Source: Enterovibrio baiacu (GTDB lineage Bacteria; Pseudomonadota; Gammaproteobacteria; Enterobacterales; Vibrionaceae). Taken from it: a DNA stretch of 64,000 bases. Below, one piece after another: positions 8,077 to 16,127 of this stretch (position 1 is its first letter; every line of letters starts with the position of its first letter). The translations under genes were made by a program, and so were the position numbers. A model generated the notes under the pieces. The model saw only the letters and a list, made by a program, of their open reading frames with translations. It did no database searches and was not told where the DNA came from. The stretch is taken from contig NZ_SCHN01000010.1 of the NCBI RefSeq assembly GCF_004120195.1, positions 186,001 through 250,000 on the forward strand, read 5' to 3'.

Positions 8077-9939
8077 TTAGTTGTGCTTCTCAATAAAATC
8101 CCAAATCTTCTCACAAAGACTACTCAATTGAGGCGTTAACTCCCACTGTGTTTCCGGATCGTTCATAATTTCAACTGCAGTGCGGCAGAACTTAACCTTG
8201 TCTTTGATAGTGCCTGAGTCGTCGCTATAGAACTTTCGCTCCAGGCTAGTGGGCTTTTTATCTACATACCGTTCGAGAATCCGACCGATGCCATGAGTCT
8301 CGTGTTCAAAAATACCTTCTTGGATATTGCTAAAGCGTTCAATGGTTGATTCCTTTTTTCCATTGAATGTATCCCATCTTCTCTTGGCCGTATCAATGAG
8401 TATGTTGTGAGGGATGTAGTTCTCAATTTCTTTCCACTCTAACAGCTCAAAGTTATCGCCCAATGCCGTTTCAAGCTGATTTGTTCTGTCACCTTTGCCA
8501 TCAATATCAGCGTCAGCAATCAGCATGATGTTGTTGGATAGCTTTCTTGCAGGCGTTTGACTATTAGACTCTAGGTCATCACCGAAGTCCCAATGCGTGA
8601 TATTACTGCCCTGATATTCAGTAAAGACGTAATGGAGATTTTCATGGTAGCTACGAAGCTTGGCTTCACGCTCGCTATCTTTTGACTTCAGTTCTTGAAG
8701 ATACTTTTCAATGTAGGTTCTGAGATAAAGCTTATCTGTAATGCCTTCTACCCATATAGAACAGTTCGCCAACAAGACGGATGATGCCCTTACGCCCAAG
8801 TCTGTAAGCAGTTCCGCATGTTTTGTTGAAGGGCTGATAATCGTTTCATCACCCTCTCTACGAACATGCTGAACTGAAACATCGTCTCTTTCCTGTGCTA
8901 TATCAAGGAAGTGATTGGAGTGTGTTGTCATGAAGAACATGTGTTCTTCGAAACTCGCCAGTGTTTCAATGAGAGTTCTTTGTAGTCCCGCATGGAGATA
9001 GTGCTCCGGCTCCTCGATGAAGAACATGGTCGGTTTTTCAGCCATAAAGACCGGAAAGGTCAGCACGATGATGGACTGAATACCATCACCAAGGTCATAA
9101 ATAGGTCGCTCTTGTTTGTCACCTTCTTTAAAATAAACAACGTCTGCGTCAATACGAGGGACAATGGTGATCGGCTGACCAAAGAAGAAACTGCGTGATA
9201 AATACTCTTCATACTCTCTCACTGTTCTGCGTTGTTCGTGAGAGCCAAGGAGGTGTTTTTTCAGATCCTCATACAGACTGTGGCCCGTGAAGATTTTCGG
9301 AGTATCAATAGCTGGTTCACCAAAATAGTCACTTTTAGTCCGGGTTAGAAGGATATCTTCGCTAGCGACATGTCGAAGTGTACGAAGAGTTGGGATGTAG
9401 AGCCGTTCCCATTTTAGATGTGAAAGATCATGTTCCACAGTTGGTTTGGCACTTGAGATAAGTACTGAAACAGCTCTATCTATAATCGCCTCTGCTTCTT
9501 TCTTGGATTCGCTGACTTCGTTTAAATTGACAACATTGTTGGTTCTTCGGAAGTGTTGCTCTATCGCTGCTGACACAAGTCCCTTTAAATCATGGATTTT
9601 CATCGCTGGATTTTTTTCAACTACTTCCTCTAGTAAGGAAGCAAAGAATCTTCCTGACAGCCTATTGATTTCAAATTTAAATAAGTGTGTTCTTGCTGTC
9701 GGCTTGATTGTTTCTGCTTTAGTTAGTTCAAGTAGTTTCTGAGTGGAAAGATAGTCGTATTCAAAACTGAAACGATCAAAATCTATACTTGATAGGTTCC
9801 TGATAAAGCGGCTTTTCCCTGAGTTATTAGCGCCTATGAAACAGTTTATCTGTTTAGTTTGATATAAGTACCAATCTGACGGAATAATATTGCTGGCCTC
9901 AGAAATTGCAATTTTCGATATTCTATTCGTTGTTTTCAT
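8077..9939 (-). CDS. OLD-family ATP-dependent nuclease (AAA ATPase + TOPRIM)
   Basis: 620 residues with the two-part architecture of overcoming-lysogenization-defect (OLD) proteins. An ABC/SMC-type ATPase comes first: Walker A GANNSGKS at 36-43, a signature-like LGDGIQS at 283-289, Walker B MFFIEEPEHYLH at 305-314, and a D/H-loop TTHSNHF at 338-344. The C-terminal TOPRIM nuclease follows: E398 in WVEGITDK and the DxD cluster LIADADID at 473-480. OLD proteins nick or cut DNA and several act against phages. No UvrD-like helicase gene lies next to it, so it fits the single-gene class 1 type rather than Gabija. It lies in a phage-rich, lower-GC island and is transcribed alone. The anti-phage role is inferred from family and place. 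Confidence 0.85.
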   Translation of the reverse strand: MKTTNRISKIAISEASNIIPSDWYLYQTKQINCFIGANNSGKSRFIRNLSSIDFDRFSFEYDYLSTQKLLELTKAETIKPTARTHLFKFEINRLSGRFFASLLEEVVEKNPAMKIHDLKGLVSAAIEQHFRRTNNVVNLNEVSESKKEAEAIIDRAVSVLISSAKPTVEHDLSHLKWERLYIPTLRTLRHVASEDILLTRTKSDYFGEPAIDTPKIFTGHSLYEDLKKHLLGSHEQRRTVREYEEYLSRSFFFGQPITIVPRIDADVVYFKEGDKQERPIYDLGDGIQSIIVLTFPVFMAEKPTMFFIEEPEHYLHAGLQRTLIETLASFEEHMFFMTTHSNHFLDIAQERDDVSVQHVRREGDETIISPSTKHAELLTDLGVRASSVLLANCSIWVEGITDKLYLRTYIEKYLQELKSKDSEREAKLRSYHENLHYVFTEYQGSNITHWDFGDDLESNSQTPARKLSNNIMLIADADIDGKGDRTNQLETALGDNFELLEWKEIENYIPHNILIDTAKRRWDTFNGKKESTIERFSNIQEGIFEHETHGIGRILERYVDKKPTSLERKFYSDDSGTIKDKVKFCRTAVEIMNDPETQWELTPQLSSLCEKIWDFIEKHN

Positions 9940-10084
9940 GCTCAGAGAGTCGCCTAAAGTCGATGATGCTGTGAGGCTACCATTTAGAGTGCCCAGTTTC
10001 AGTTTTGGATGTACATATTTTTGGAGTAGTTATAGCTTTTGTAGAGTTTATGAAGAGGTAATGCCTAAACATTACCCACTACAA

Positions 10085-10801
10085 CTACCTCGCCAACATC
10101 CCCAAACTCCCCGGCGCCAACCTCTCAGCCAACACCACCAACCCCTTAGATGTCACACGCACTTGCTCAACGGTCCTTTGATTGACCGTCGTCACTTTAT
10201 GCTCCAGTAATCCCCGTTGGAGATTGTCTTGATAACCAATCCAGCTTTTTCCATCCGGACGTTTGTATATCCAGCGATTCGCAGCCAGCCAAGCGAAGAG
10301 GGCTTTGGGCTGCAGCTGCAGGCTCTTGGCGGCATCGGTGATACAACGCGAGCCTTGGCTATCCGCGATGAGGTGATAGGCCTCAACCTTGGGCCTGTCC
10401 TCTGCCACTTGGGCTTGAAGCTTCAGTTTCTCTTCCTCGGCCTGCATGGCTAGTTTGAGGATATACATACGGGAGAGGTCAGCTGTGCTGTAGTTGCCGG
10501 TCTTTCGGATCGAGGGCAGCACATCTGACACCACCCAGTCTTCGAACTTCTCCGCTTCAGGTAATTTGGACCGCATGATGAGACGGTAGACGTCGCGCTC
10601 GGGGATTATTTTTGCAAGCTGTTCACCGCTATTTGTAGGAAGTCGTGTTTCACGCCCCTCTTTGAAGTACCGATTTACAGCATCTCGAGGGTTGCTGTAG
10701 CCAAGAATTGACGCAACATCCTTTGCTACAAACCAGGTTTCACCGCTCTGCTCTATTACCCGGATATTTTCATGCTGGAACTGGAAAGGGATGACGTTCA
10801 T
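10085..10801 (-). CDS. Phage antirepressor (BRO-N plus KilA-C/ANT domain)
   Basis: 238-residue phage-type regulatory protein. The N-terminal BRO domain is clear (WFVAKDVASILGYSNPRDAV, then DWVVSDVLPSIRKTGNY), followed by a linker and a C-terminal antirepressor domain (AYHLIADSQGSRCITDAAK, ALFAWLAANRWIYKR). Such proteins bind DNA or inactivate prophage repressors to favour lytic growth. The start is at 10801, where AGGAGGCCGC lies just upstream; the ATG overlaps the stop of a small phage gene as ATGA, so the two are translationally coupled. With the Arc-like gene nearby it marks a prophage remnant. Confidence 0.88.
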   Translation of the reverse strand: MNVIPFQFQHENIRVIEQSGETWFVAKDVASILGYSNPRDAVNRYFKEGRETRLPTNSGEQLAKIIPERDVYRLIMRSKLPEAEKFEDWVVSDVLPSIRKTGNYSTADLSRMYILKLAMQAEEEKLKLQAQVAEDRPKVEAYHLIADSQGSRCITDAAKSLQLQPKALFAWLAANRWIYKRPDGKSWIGYQDNLQRGLLEHKVTTVNQRTVEQVRVTSKGLVVLAERLAPGSLGMLAR

Positions 10802-11008
10802 GCGGCCTCCTTGAACAATTGTTGGCAAGCATGGTCGATGTCGGTGATGCGATCGCTTAACAGCCAAAGTGCATTGGATAGGGTGGCGGTATCGATGGTG
10901 CGGTATTGGTCTTCGACGCACAGAACGTCAATAAGCGCATTGGCCTGAGCCAACAGGCGATTGATATCGTTTTTGGATTTCCAAGTGGTTGTTTGTTAGA
11001 GTCGACAT
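10798..11008 (-). pseudogene. Small phage gene upstream of antirepressor, single-base frameshift
   Basis: Read from the ATG at 11008 (GGAGAATCGAC upstream), the frame stops after about 26 codons, whereas the other frame is open with a protein-like sequence (KSKNDINRLLAQANALI ... ACQQLFKEAA) down to a TGA at 10798-10800 that overlaps the antirepressor ATG. Removing a single A near the start (AACAACC read as AACACC) joins ATG and the downstream frame into one 69-residue protein. The 211-base span is one more than a multiple of three, as expected for one inserted base. Function unknown; the protein looks alpha-helical and soluble. A sequencing error or programmed shift are the alternatives. Confidence 0.6.
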
Positions 11009-11081
11009 GTCGATTCTCCTACTAGTACTAGGGTGTTGACATAGGGCCTCAGGAGTTACAGCTCTTGGGGCTCTCCCTTTC

Positions 11082-11246
11082 TTATCTCTTCTTGGTTTCT
11101 TCCGCTTTTCTCAAACTTTCGAAGATAAACAGCATCTCGTTGTGTCGAAAACGCATGTTTTGTTTGGAACGATTTTCCAGCCAGTCATTTAAATGAGCTG
11201 GCAATCGAAGGCAGACTTGAATATTGGACTTAGATATTTGCGACAT
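11082..11246 (-). CDS. Small ribbon-helix-helix DNA-binding protein
   Basis: 54-residue protein resembling Arc/MetJ-type ribbon-helix-helix repressors: a short strand (NIQVCLRLPAHL) followed by two helices (DWLENRSKQN, HNEMLFIFESLRKAEE). The start at 11246 has AGAGG six bases upstream; a longer start at 11264 would run into the operator. It is transcribed away from the Arc-like gene, with a palindromic site between them, the usual layout of a small phage switch or autoregulated pair. Confidence 0.6.
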   Translation of the reverse strand: MSQISKSNIQVCLRLPAHLNDWLENRSKQNMRFRHNEMLFIFESLRKAEETKKR

Positions 11247-11255
11247 ACATACCTC

Positions 11256-11287
11256 TGATATCATGCAGATATATCACGGTGATATAT
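11256..11287. promoter_or_regulatory. Palindromic operator between two divergent RHH genes
   Basis: Two symmetric elements lie in the 72-base gap: TGATATCA at 11256-11263 and a perfect 9-base inverted repeat with one central base at 11269-11287 (arms ATATATCAC and GTGATATAT). Both share the GATATCA/TGATAT core. Ribbon-helix-helix dimers bind such pairs, so this is the likely operator for one or both neighbours. Confidence 0.65.
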
Positions 11288-11318
11288 TATCATCAAATCA
11301 TCTTAAGGAAGTTTTATC

Positions 11319-11726
11319 ATGGCGAGAAATGACCCTCAGATACTGCTGAGGTTACCTATTGAAACAAAAGAAAGTATCCAGAAAGAGGCGACTGAAAGCG
11401 GGCGTTCGATGAATGCCGAACTTGTCCATCGCCTAGAAAAAAGCCTTCTGTCTGCCACCACCCCAACCGGCGAGCTCTCTGCCGCTGATGCGAAAAAGCT
11501 GGCTAAACACGCGTTGGAAGATGGTTCAGCAGCGCTCGTCGCCAAGTGCCTGGAAGAAGTTTCACGAATGGCTCGTCAGGGCCTAGCGGAAGTGACCGTG
11601 GATACCTGCTTTGATGCCATCAGCGCAGAGATGGAAGAGAAGATTCTCCAGCCTGCGAAGGCGAGGCTTGAGGGGTTGGGGTATACAGTCACCTTTGATT
11701 CTGGCAACGTGGTGCTAGCGTTCTGA
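11319..11726 (+). CDS. Arc-family DNA-binding protein
   Basis: 135 residues. The first 45 form an Arc/Mnt ribbon-helix-helix domain (QILLRLPIETKESIQKEA, SGRSMNAELVHRLEKSL), and the rest is a mainly helical C-terminal region of unknown role that may serve for oligomer formation. AAGGAAG lies 8 bases before the ATG. Phage Arc and Mnt proteins repress promoters of the antirepressor gene; a BRO antirepressor lies 300 bases away on the other strand, so this may be the remaining immunity region of a prophage. Confidence 0.8.
   Translation: MARNDPQILLRLPIETKESIQKEATESGRSMNAELVHRLEKSLLSATTPTGELSAADAKKLAKHALEDGSAALVAKCLEEVSRMARQGLAEVTVDTCFDAISAEMEEKILQPAKARLEGLGYTVTFDSGNVVLAF
11642..11672 (+). repeat. 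Direct repeat, left copy
   Basis: Inside the 3' end of the Arc-like gene. From 11647 it matches 12243-12268 at 24 of 26 bases (TCCAGCCTGCGAAG core), and GATTC precedes both copies with a one-base gap difference. The two copies bracket the 155-residue gene. Confidence 0.6.
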
Positions 11727-11754
11727 CGTATCACTGCCGAAGGGAATTGAAACA

Positions 11755-12222
11755 GTGAAAAGAAACATCGCAGTTTTCTTGTTGTTTGGTTACCTCTACT
11801 ACTTCTTATTCCACGATGTAAGTAGGGCTGAGGCTGTTGTTAGCAAGTTAACGGACTACGAAGACCCCAAGGAATACTGCATTTTAAAGACTGAAAAAGT
11901 CGACGGGGAATTTCACATCTACATGATGATTTCAATGGAGGTTGAAGGTATTGACGCTGAAAATATCTGGGATGCCCACGACCCGTTGAGGGATGCTTCC
12001 AGGTACGTCAAAGACGCAATAGAAACAGAGCTTAATTCAGCCTTTATCAATATGGATACCCGTCTCTACATCAAAAATAAAGTCAACGAGTTATACATCT
12101 ACACCTACAGAAGCGAAAAAGGTCCTGATGAAGAGGGATTAATTGCAAAATCTTGGAACGATAAGGATTTGAGCCCAAAGGAGATGGCTTATTATGTCGG
12201 AGAGCACGCCGTTAAAGACTAG
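11755..12222 (+). CDS. Hypothetical protein with N-terminal membrane/signal segment
   Basis: 155 residues. The first 20 or so form a hydrophobic signal or anchor (NIAVFLLFGYLYYFLFHDV) and the remainder is polar and acidic, so an exported or membrane-tethered protein is likely. No known domain is recognised. It lies between two copies of a 26-base direct repeat, one of them inside the 3' end of the Arc-like gene, which suggests that it entered as a cargo unit. The start ATG follows the Arc-like stop by 28 bases and has GGGAATTG upstream. Confidence 0.5.
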   Translation: MKRNIAVFLLFGYLYYFLFHDVSRAEAVVSKLTDYEDPKEYCILKTEKVDGEFHIYMMISMEVEGIDAENIWDAHDPLRDASRYVKDAIETELNSAFINMDTRLYIKNKVNELYIYTYRSEKGPDEEGLIAKSWNDKDLSPKEMAYYVGEHAVKD

Positions 12223-12236
12223 TTGGCGTTTTCTTT

Positions 12237-12268
12237 GATTCATCCAGCCTGCGAAGACGAGGCTGGAG
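12237..12268 (+). repeat. Direct repeat, right copy
   Basis: Second copy of the sequence from the 3' part of the Arc-like gene (24 of 26 identical from 12243). Here it is non-coding and lies just after the 155-residue gene, so it looks like a leftover of duplication or insertion. Confidence 0.6.
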
Positions 12269-12336
12269 CGATGCGATTCGGATAAGAAATATCTATAGTT
12301 GTTTTTTAAGTAATGCTGTTTACTTATAGAGGTCGA

Positions 12337-12852
12337 TTAAAACTGGTCATCGATGTCTTTGTTATGAATTTTTTTATATAAGTCATTGATATATGTAACA
12401 TTTATGACTATTACATATATCACAGCCATGAACTGACATGCACCTAAACCGAATAAGATCGATACACTAATGTATTTTAAAGTTAATAGATGCGGTTTCA
12501 GATCTATTAGTCCAGGTAGTATCATTTTTGCGGCTTGGAAAATCAATAAACTAGCCATCACAGCTGCAGATACAACGAGCACTGTAACTAGTAATTCTAA
12601 TCGCTTGGTGTTTTCGCCAAAATCACCATTCTTAACTTTATCGCTTCTTTGTGTGAGACTAGTAACTGTCGTAGGGTAGGTAGAAGATACCCACAATCCA
12701 ACTATCGCAAATATCATTGCGGATACATTTTGAAGGACCGACACAAAGTCTTTTATTCCGTCAGTGGAAATGTTTGCATTTAGGTTATCCAGAAGCAAAA
12801 AAACACCAACTGATGATAAAGCTATTACGATTGCTGTTGTTTTTAGGTTCAT
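12337..12852 (-). CDS. Four-TM membrane protein, second gene of an unknown two-gene operon
   Basis: 171 residues with four predicted membrane spans at about 5-23, 38-59, 86-112 and 127-153, and a charged cytoplasmic-type loop (RSDKVKNGDFGENTKRLE) between spans 2 and 3. No enzyme motif is visible. It starts 15 bases after the stop of the 399-residue gene on the same strand, so the pair is almost surely co-transcribed. A soluble protein plus a small four-span protein is a layout known from abortive-infection pairs such as lambda RexA/RexB, where the membrane partner makes an ion-leaking pore. I see no sequence proof of relation to RexB. Confidence 0.65.
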   Translation of the reverse strand: MNLKTTAIVIALSSVGVFLLLDNLNANISTDGIKDFVSVLQNVSAMIFAIVGLWVSSTYPTTVTSLTQRSDKVKNGDFGENTKRLELLVTVLVVSAAVMASLLIFQAAKMILPGLIDLKPHLLTLKYISVSILFGLGACQFMAVIYVIVINVTYINDLYKKIHNKDIDDQF

Positions 12853-12867
12853 GATATTTTGGCCATT

Positions 12868-14067
12868 TTAACTGTTTTTCTTTCTTTTTTCGCTAGTGTC
12901 AGTAGCGTCTTGTTTGTTTACCTTGCTTAGTAGCTCTTTTCTATTGGCTAAAAGCTTTTGCATAATCTGATTCGCAGAATAGGTGTCTTTGTCAGCCAAC
13001 TTTTCAGGCATTGAAATTTCACTCTTTACTACATACTTATCTAGCCAGACGGTGTCGTTACTTCTACCGTTAAACTTCAATCCAACATTGTCCCAAAGAT
13101 TAAATTCATCATAATCTTCATTGTACTGTTTGAATATTTCTTCTAGCTCGGTGTAGGAAGGGAACTCTTCAACAATTACCTCGTAATGCCTAGTCTCTGA
13201 AACTTTACCACTATCCACTTTAGGAGCACAGAAGCCAAATTTAGGGAGGAATTTATCCATTAGTTTCGCATACTTTCTGCGATCAGTTGAACTTGCACTA
13301 ATGGTTGATCGAAACACTAAGTGGGTTACCTTCGATTGTAGGCTCGTAAAGTCATCAACTTTAGTTTTTTGTTTAAGCTGTTTTGCTAAAAATTTGAAAA
13401 CGAAAGAAAAATTATCTTTAGCACCAGATTCACACCTGTAGTGCTTTCTCTGGACAAATACCGAGGTCTGTCCATCAGCCCTTTCTCTTCTAGTTTCCTT
13501 AATTTCACCGACGTGCTTATTGCATCGATATTTTACCCATTCACGAACGTACTTTGATAGTCCGTTTATATCACAGACAGAATCTCTAAATTTTATGGAT
13601 GCAAGTACATTCAATTCTGGGATAAACCAATAGTACATCACCTGTCCCCATGCTACTTCTCGGGCATTTATACCATCGGCAGATGTGACCGTATCATTGG
13701 AATCTGAATCAACATTTGAGTCAAACTTTATACCTTTAACGCCACCATTTTCTGCGCCCACAGATTTTATGAGGACTAAGACAAAGTCTCCAGAAGATGG
13801 GTCTCGATAATAGCTCTGGCAGTATATTTTACTAAAAGCACTACCAGTATCGCCCCATGGGACAGTATTTTGAAACCGCTTTCCAACTAACCAATCATTT
13901 AACCTCTTAAGCATATCGTCAACATCAATATCATAAGGCTCCCCATCAGCGTTTTGACGAATACGATAATACCCACATTTCTCCAAGTCGAAGAATGTGA
14001 TGAGGCCCTTTTCAGAAAGATCGATATTACTCACGGTGCCACCTAGCCAATAAAAAATGTTTTGCAT
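12868..14067 (-). CDS. Unknown 399-residue protein, first gene of operon with a four-TM protein
   Basis: 399 residues, soluble, no signal peptide, low-GC codon use. I recognise no family. Visible traits are a mixed alpha/beta N-terminal half that begins NIFYWLGGTVSNIDL, a basic Cys-containing stretch (VKYRCNKHVGEIKETRRER) near the middle, and a C-terminal helical, lysine-rich tail. It precedes the four-TM gene by 15 bases and sits between a prophage remnant and an AAA-PIN operon. From the neighbourhood I infer a sensor or toxin-like part of a defence pair, but nothing in the sequence itself proves this. Confidence 0.6.
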   Translation of the reverse strand: MQNIFYWLGGTVSNIDLSEKGLITFFDLEKCGYYRIRQNADGEPYDIDVDDMLKRLNDWLVGKRFQNTVPWGDTGSAFSKIYCQSYYRDPSSGDFVLVLIKSVGAENGGVKGIKFDSNVDSDSNDTVTSADGINAREVAWGQVMYYWFIPELNVLASIKFRDSVCDINGLSKYVREWVKYRCNKHVGEIKETRRERADGQTSVFVQRKHYRCESGAKDNFSFVFKFLAKQLKQKTKVDDFTSLQSKVTHLVFRSTISASSTDRRKYAKLMDKFLPKFGFCAPKVDSGKVSETRHYEVIVEEFPSYTELEEIFKQYNEDYDEFNLWDNVGLKFNGRSNDTVWLDKYVVKSEISMPEKLADKDTYSANQIMQKLLANRKELLSKVNKQDATDTSEKRKKNS

Positions 14068-14234
14068 AATCTTATCAGTTAACCTTAGTTATGTCATGGT
14101 AGTTAGGCATTTGTCGGCATTGTGTATGGCTTTGTATGTGGCTTTATTCGAGGCTCTGCACTATTTTTATTGTTCAACCTTCAATTTCTGGCGATTAATA
14201 CTGCGATGTTTATTGTCTAGGCGGACTTAAAAAA

Positions 14235-14750
14235 TCAGTGTCTTCTCCTAGGTTTGGCTAGTTGGGCGGGAGCGGTAGGTTGGTAAGCTTTTAAACCTTG
14301 GTCACCAGTTAAAATCTCTACGCTAACTGTGTTGCTCTTGGCGTAATACTCTGCAACATCCTTAATTGTCGCATCCCCAATACCAATACCCTGATTAGCA
14401 AGTTCTGGCCAAGCATTAGCGAGAGTTATGAGGCTTTCTTTAGACCACAATTCAATTTGCCCGTCAAAAGCGGCCCAAGGTGAGGTCTCGTTTGCAGCTT
14501 TTGTCATTAAATCTGAGAGCTTATTTGCTATCTGAAATATATTTCCATTTGCTTGAGCAATGTGATTACCTGTTTCAATTATGGTTGCAATAGGAAGAAC
14601 AAAAACAGAGTTGGCAGCAATACCTGCCGTTACTAACGCATTTATCCTTTGATTATCCCATCTATCACCTTCGGGCCCACATTCGTCTTTTCCCGGAACT
14701 TGTAGCCAGCAGCAAAGAACAGAAGTATCAAAAATGTAGATCGTCCTCAA
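14235..14750 (-). CDS. PIN-domain nuclease, effector partner of AAA ATPase
   Basis: 171 residues with the four acidic positions of PIN nucleases in order: D8 (YIFDTSVL), E59 (TIIETGNH), D126 (GIGDATIKD) and D150 (LTGDQGLKAY). PIN domains cut RNA with metal ions; many are toxins against tRNA, rRNA or mRNA. A basic tail (KPRRRH) could bind nucleic acid. Translation begins at a TTG whose TTGA overlaps the TGA of the upstream ATPase gene, with AGAGGA just before, so its output is coupled to the ATPase. This layout parallels ATPase-effector immune pairs such as PARIS, where the ATPase holds a nuclease inactive until a phage signal. The pairing with PIN is seen; the immune role is inference. Confidence 0.75.
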   Translation of the reverse strand: MRTIYIFDTSVLCCWLQVPGKDECGPEGDRWDNQRINALVTAGIAANSVFVLPIATIIETGNHIAQANGNIFQIANKLSDLMTKAANETSPWAAFDGQIELWSKESLITLANAWPELANQGIGIGDATIKDVAEYYAKSNTVSVEILTGDQGLKAYQPTAPAQLAKPRRRH

Positions 14751-16003
14751 TTTTCTGTTTCCTCTCTGACAGCTCTTTCCAAAGCTCCTTTGGTAGATAA
14801 AACCCCGATCTTTCCGTTCGCTAACAATTTGGGAAGTGAGTCTATATCCTCAAGTAAGATAAGTTTACTTTCACCTGTACTCGGGTCTCGGTGAGCCATA
14901 GATACGAACGGGATAATTTCTGTTCCAAACGCGTCAAGTAATGCGGGGTTATGAGTTGTTATAAGAATGTCGATGTTTCTTTCTAAACTGATTTCCTTGA
15001 GTATGTCCACTAAGATGCTTGCTCTAGAAGGGTGAAGTCCATTGTCAATTTCTTCTACAATCAAAACGCTATTTTGAGGCCTTGTGAGAAGTGCCGTAAT
15101 TATTGCAATAAACCTCAATGTGCCGTCTGACATTCCTCTTGCATCAACAGTATGGATTTCAGAGTGATCCGCCCATCTTTCATCGCAATATAGCATTGCG
15201 TCTGAGTCAAATCGTCCAACAGTCTCCGCATATACGCGTTCTATGTCTTTTTCTGGAAGGTTTTTTACGAACTTTGTAATTTTGTTTTCTAGGTTATTCC
15301 TATCTTCCTCTTCCATTGCAGCGATAACTCCCGCCACATTAGATGCGTCTGCTTCAAGAGTCTCCGATTTTAGAGAGTACCCACGCATGTGTGATGGAAT
15401 TGGATCAAGAATAAAGACGTTATTAAGATCTTTAGTAACAATGTTTATGCCTTCTTGTATTTCTTTTCTTAGTTTTTGAGAGGACAGTTGCGATAATATA
15501 GAGCTACCTCTTCCTGATTGTCTTGGAGAGCCCTTCCGCTCGTTATATAGCCTTGCAGTGATCGAAGGGTCTGACGAGTCTGCTTCCTCGGTTTTAAATA
15601 GCCATATCTTACCTGGGTTTTTCTTGCTATTTTTTCTGTATTTAATACGTTGAAGAGACTCGTACTTGATTTGCGGATGGCTATCAAAAACTTCAATTTC
15701 AATAGAATAGTGATATTCCACATCTAAATCATTTCTATCGGATGAGACTGTTTTCAAACGGAAAGATTTGCTTGGCTTTAAGAAAGCCCACTCAAGTCCA
15801 CCTCTAATGCCGGTAATATTGTGGTCTCCCGACAATGCCGAGCGAACCATTAACCCGCTAGTAAGCCTATTTAACAGTTGCAGAGCATCCAAAATGTTTG
15901 ATTTTCCACTAGAGTTTGTACCTATTAACACTGTTAGTGGGTCAAAGTACAACGTTGACTTTCTGTAGCTTTTCCAATCTATAAGCTCTATTTCTCTAAG
16001 CAT
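14747..16003 (-). CDS. AAA/ABC-type ATPase (RecF/SMC-like), partner of PIN nuclease
   Basis: 418 residues with an undisturbed ABC/SMC-type ATPase head: Walker A GTNSSGKSN at 28-36, signature-like ARGMSDGTLRF at 288-298, Walker B VLIVEEIDNGLHP at 313-325 and H-loop ITTHNPALLD at 348-357. A middle insertion of about 160 residues (90-250) separates the halves, as in AAA_21-type defence ATPases. There is no TOPRIM at the C-terminus, unlike OLD proteins; the nuclease is supplied by the overlapping downstream PIN gene. The two genes share 4 bases, so they form one operon. The ATPase is likely the sensor or scaffold of the pair. Confidence 0.85.
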   Translation of the reverse strand: MLREIELIDWKSYRKSTLYFDPLTVLIGTNSSGKSNILDALQLLNRLTSGLMVRSALSGDHNITGIRGGLEWAFLKPSKSFRLKTVSSDRNDLDVEYHYSIEIEVFDSHPQIKYESLQRIKYRKNSKKNPGKIWLFKTEEADSSDPSITARLYNERKGSPRQSGRGSSILSQLSSQKLRKEIQEGINIVTKDLNNVFILDPIPSHMRGYSLKSETLEADASNVAGVIAAMEEEDRNNLENKITKFVKNLPEKDIERVYAETVGRFDSDAMLYCDERWADHSEIHTVDARGMSDGTLRFIAIITALLTRPQNSVLIVEEIDNGLHPSRASILVDILKEISLERNIDILITTHNPALLDAFGTEIIPFVSMAHRDPSTGESKLILLEDIDSLPKLLANGKIGVLSTKGALERAVREETEN

Positions 16004-16127
16004 GACTTTTCTCAGTTTGTCTGGCTTTGCGCAATGATATCAATACTATGGTTAACAAGATAGAAATCAAATGATACTGAACCTTTTCACCTAATCCCCT
16101 CCAAACTACCCGCGCTACCGTGCGGGC

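Noticed and set aside
8077-9939. Gabija system
   Set aside because: The OLD protein has no UvrD-like helicase gene next to it on either side.
12337-14067. Assignment of the unknown/four-TM pair to Kiwa or RexAB
   Set aside because: Gene order is opposite to Kiwa (membrane gene second), and no motif of KwaB or RexA is seen. Only the general layout is alike.
14235-16003. PARIS (AriA-AriB) by name
   Set aside because: The small partner is a PIN domain with four acidic residues, not a TOPRIM/DUF4276 protein.
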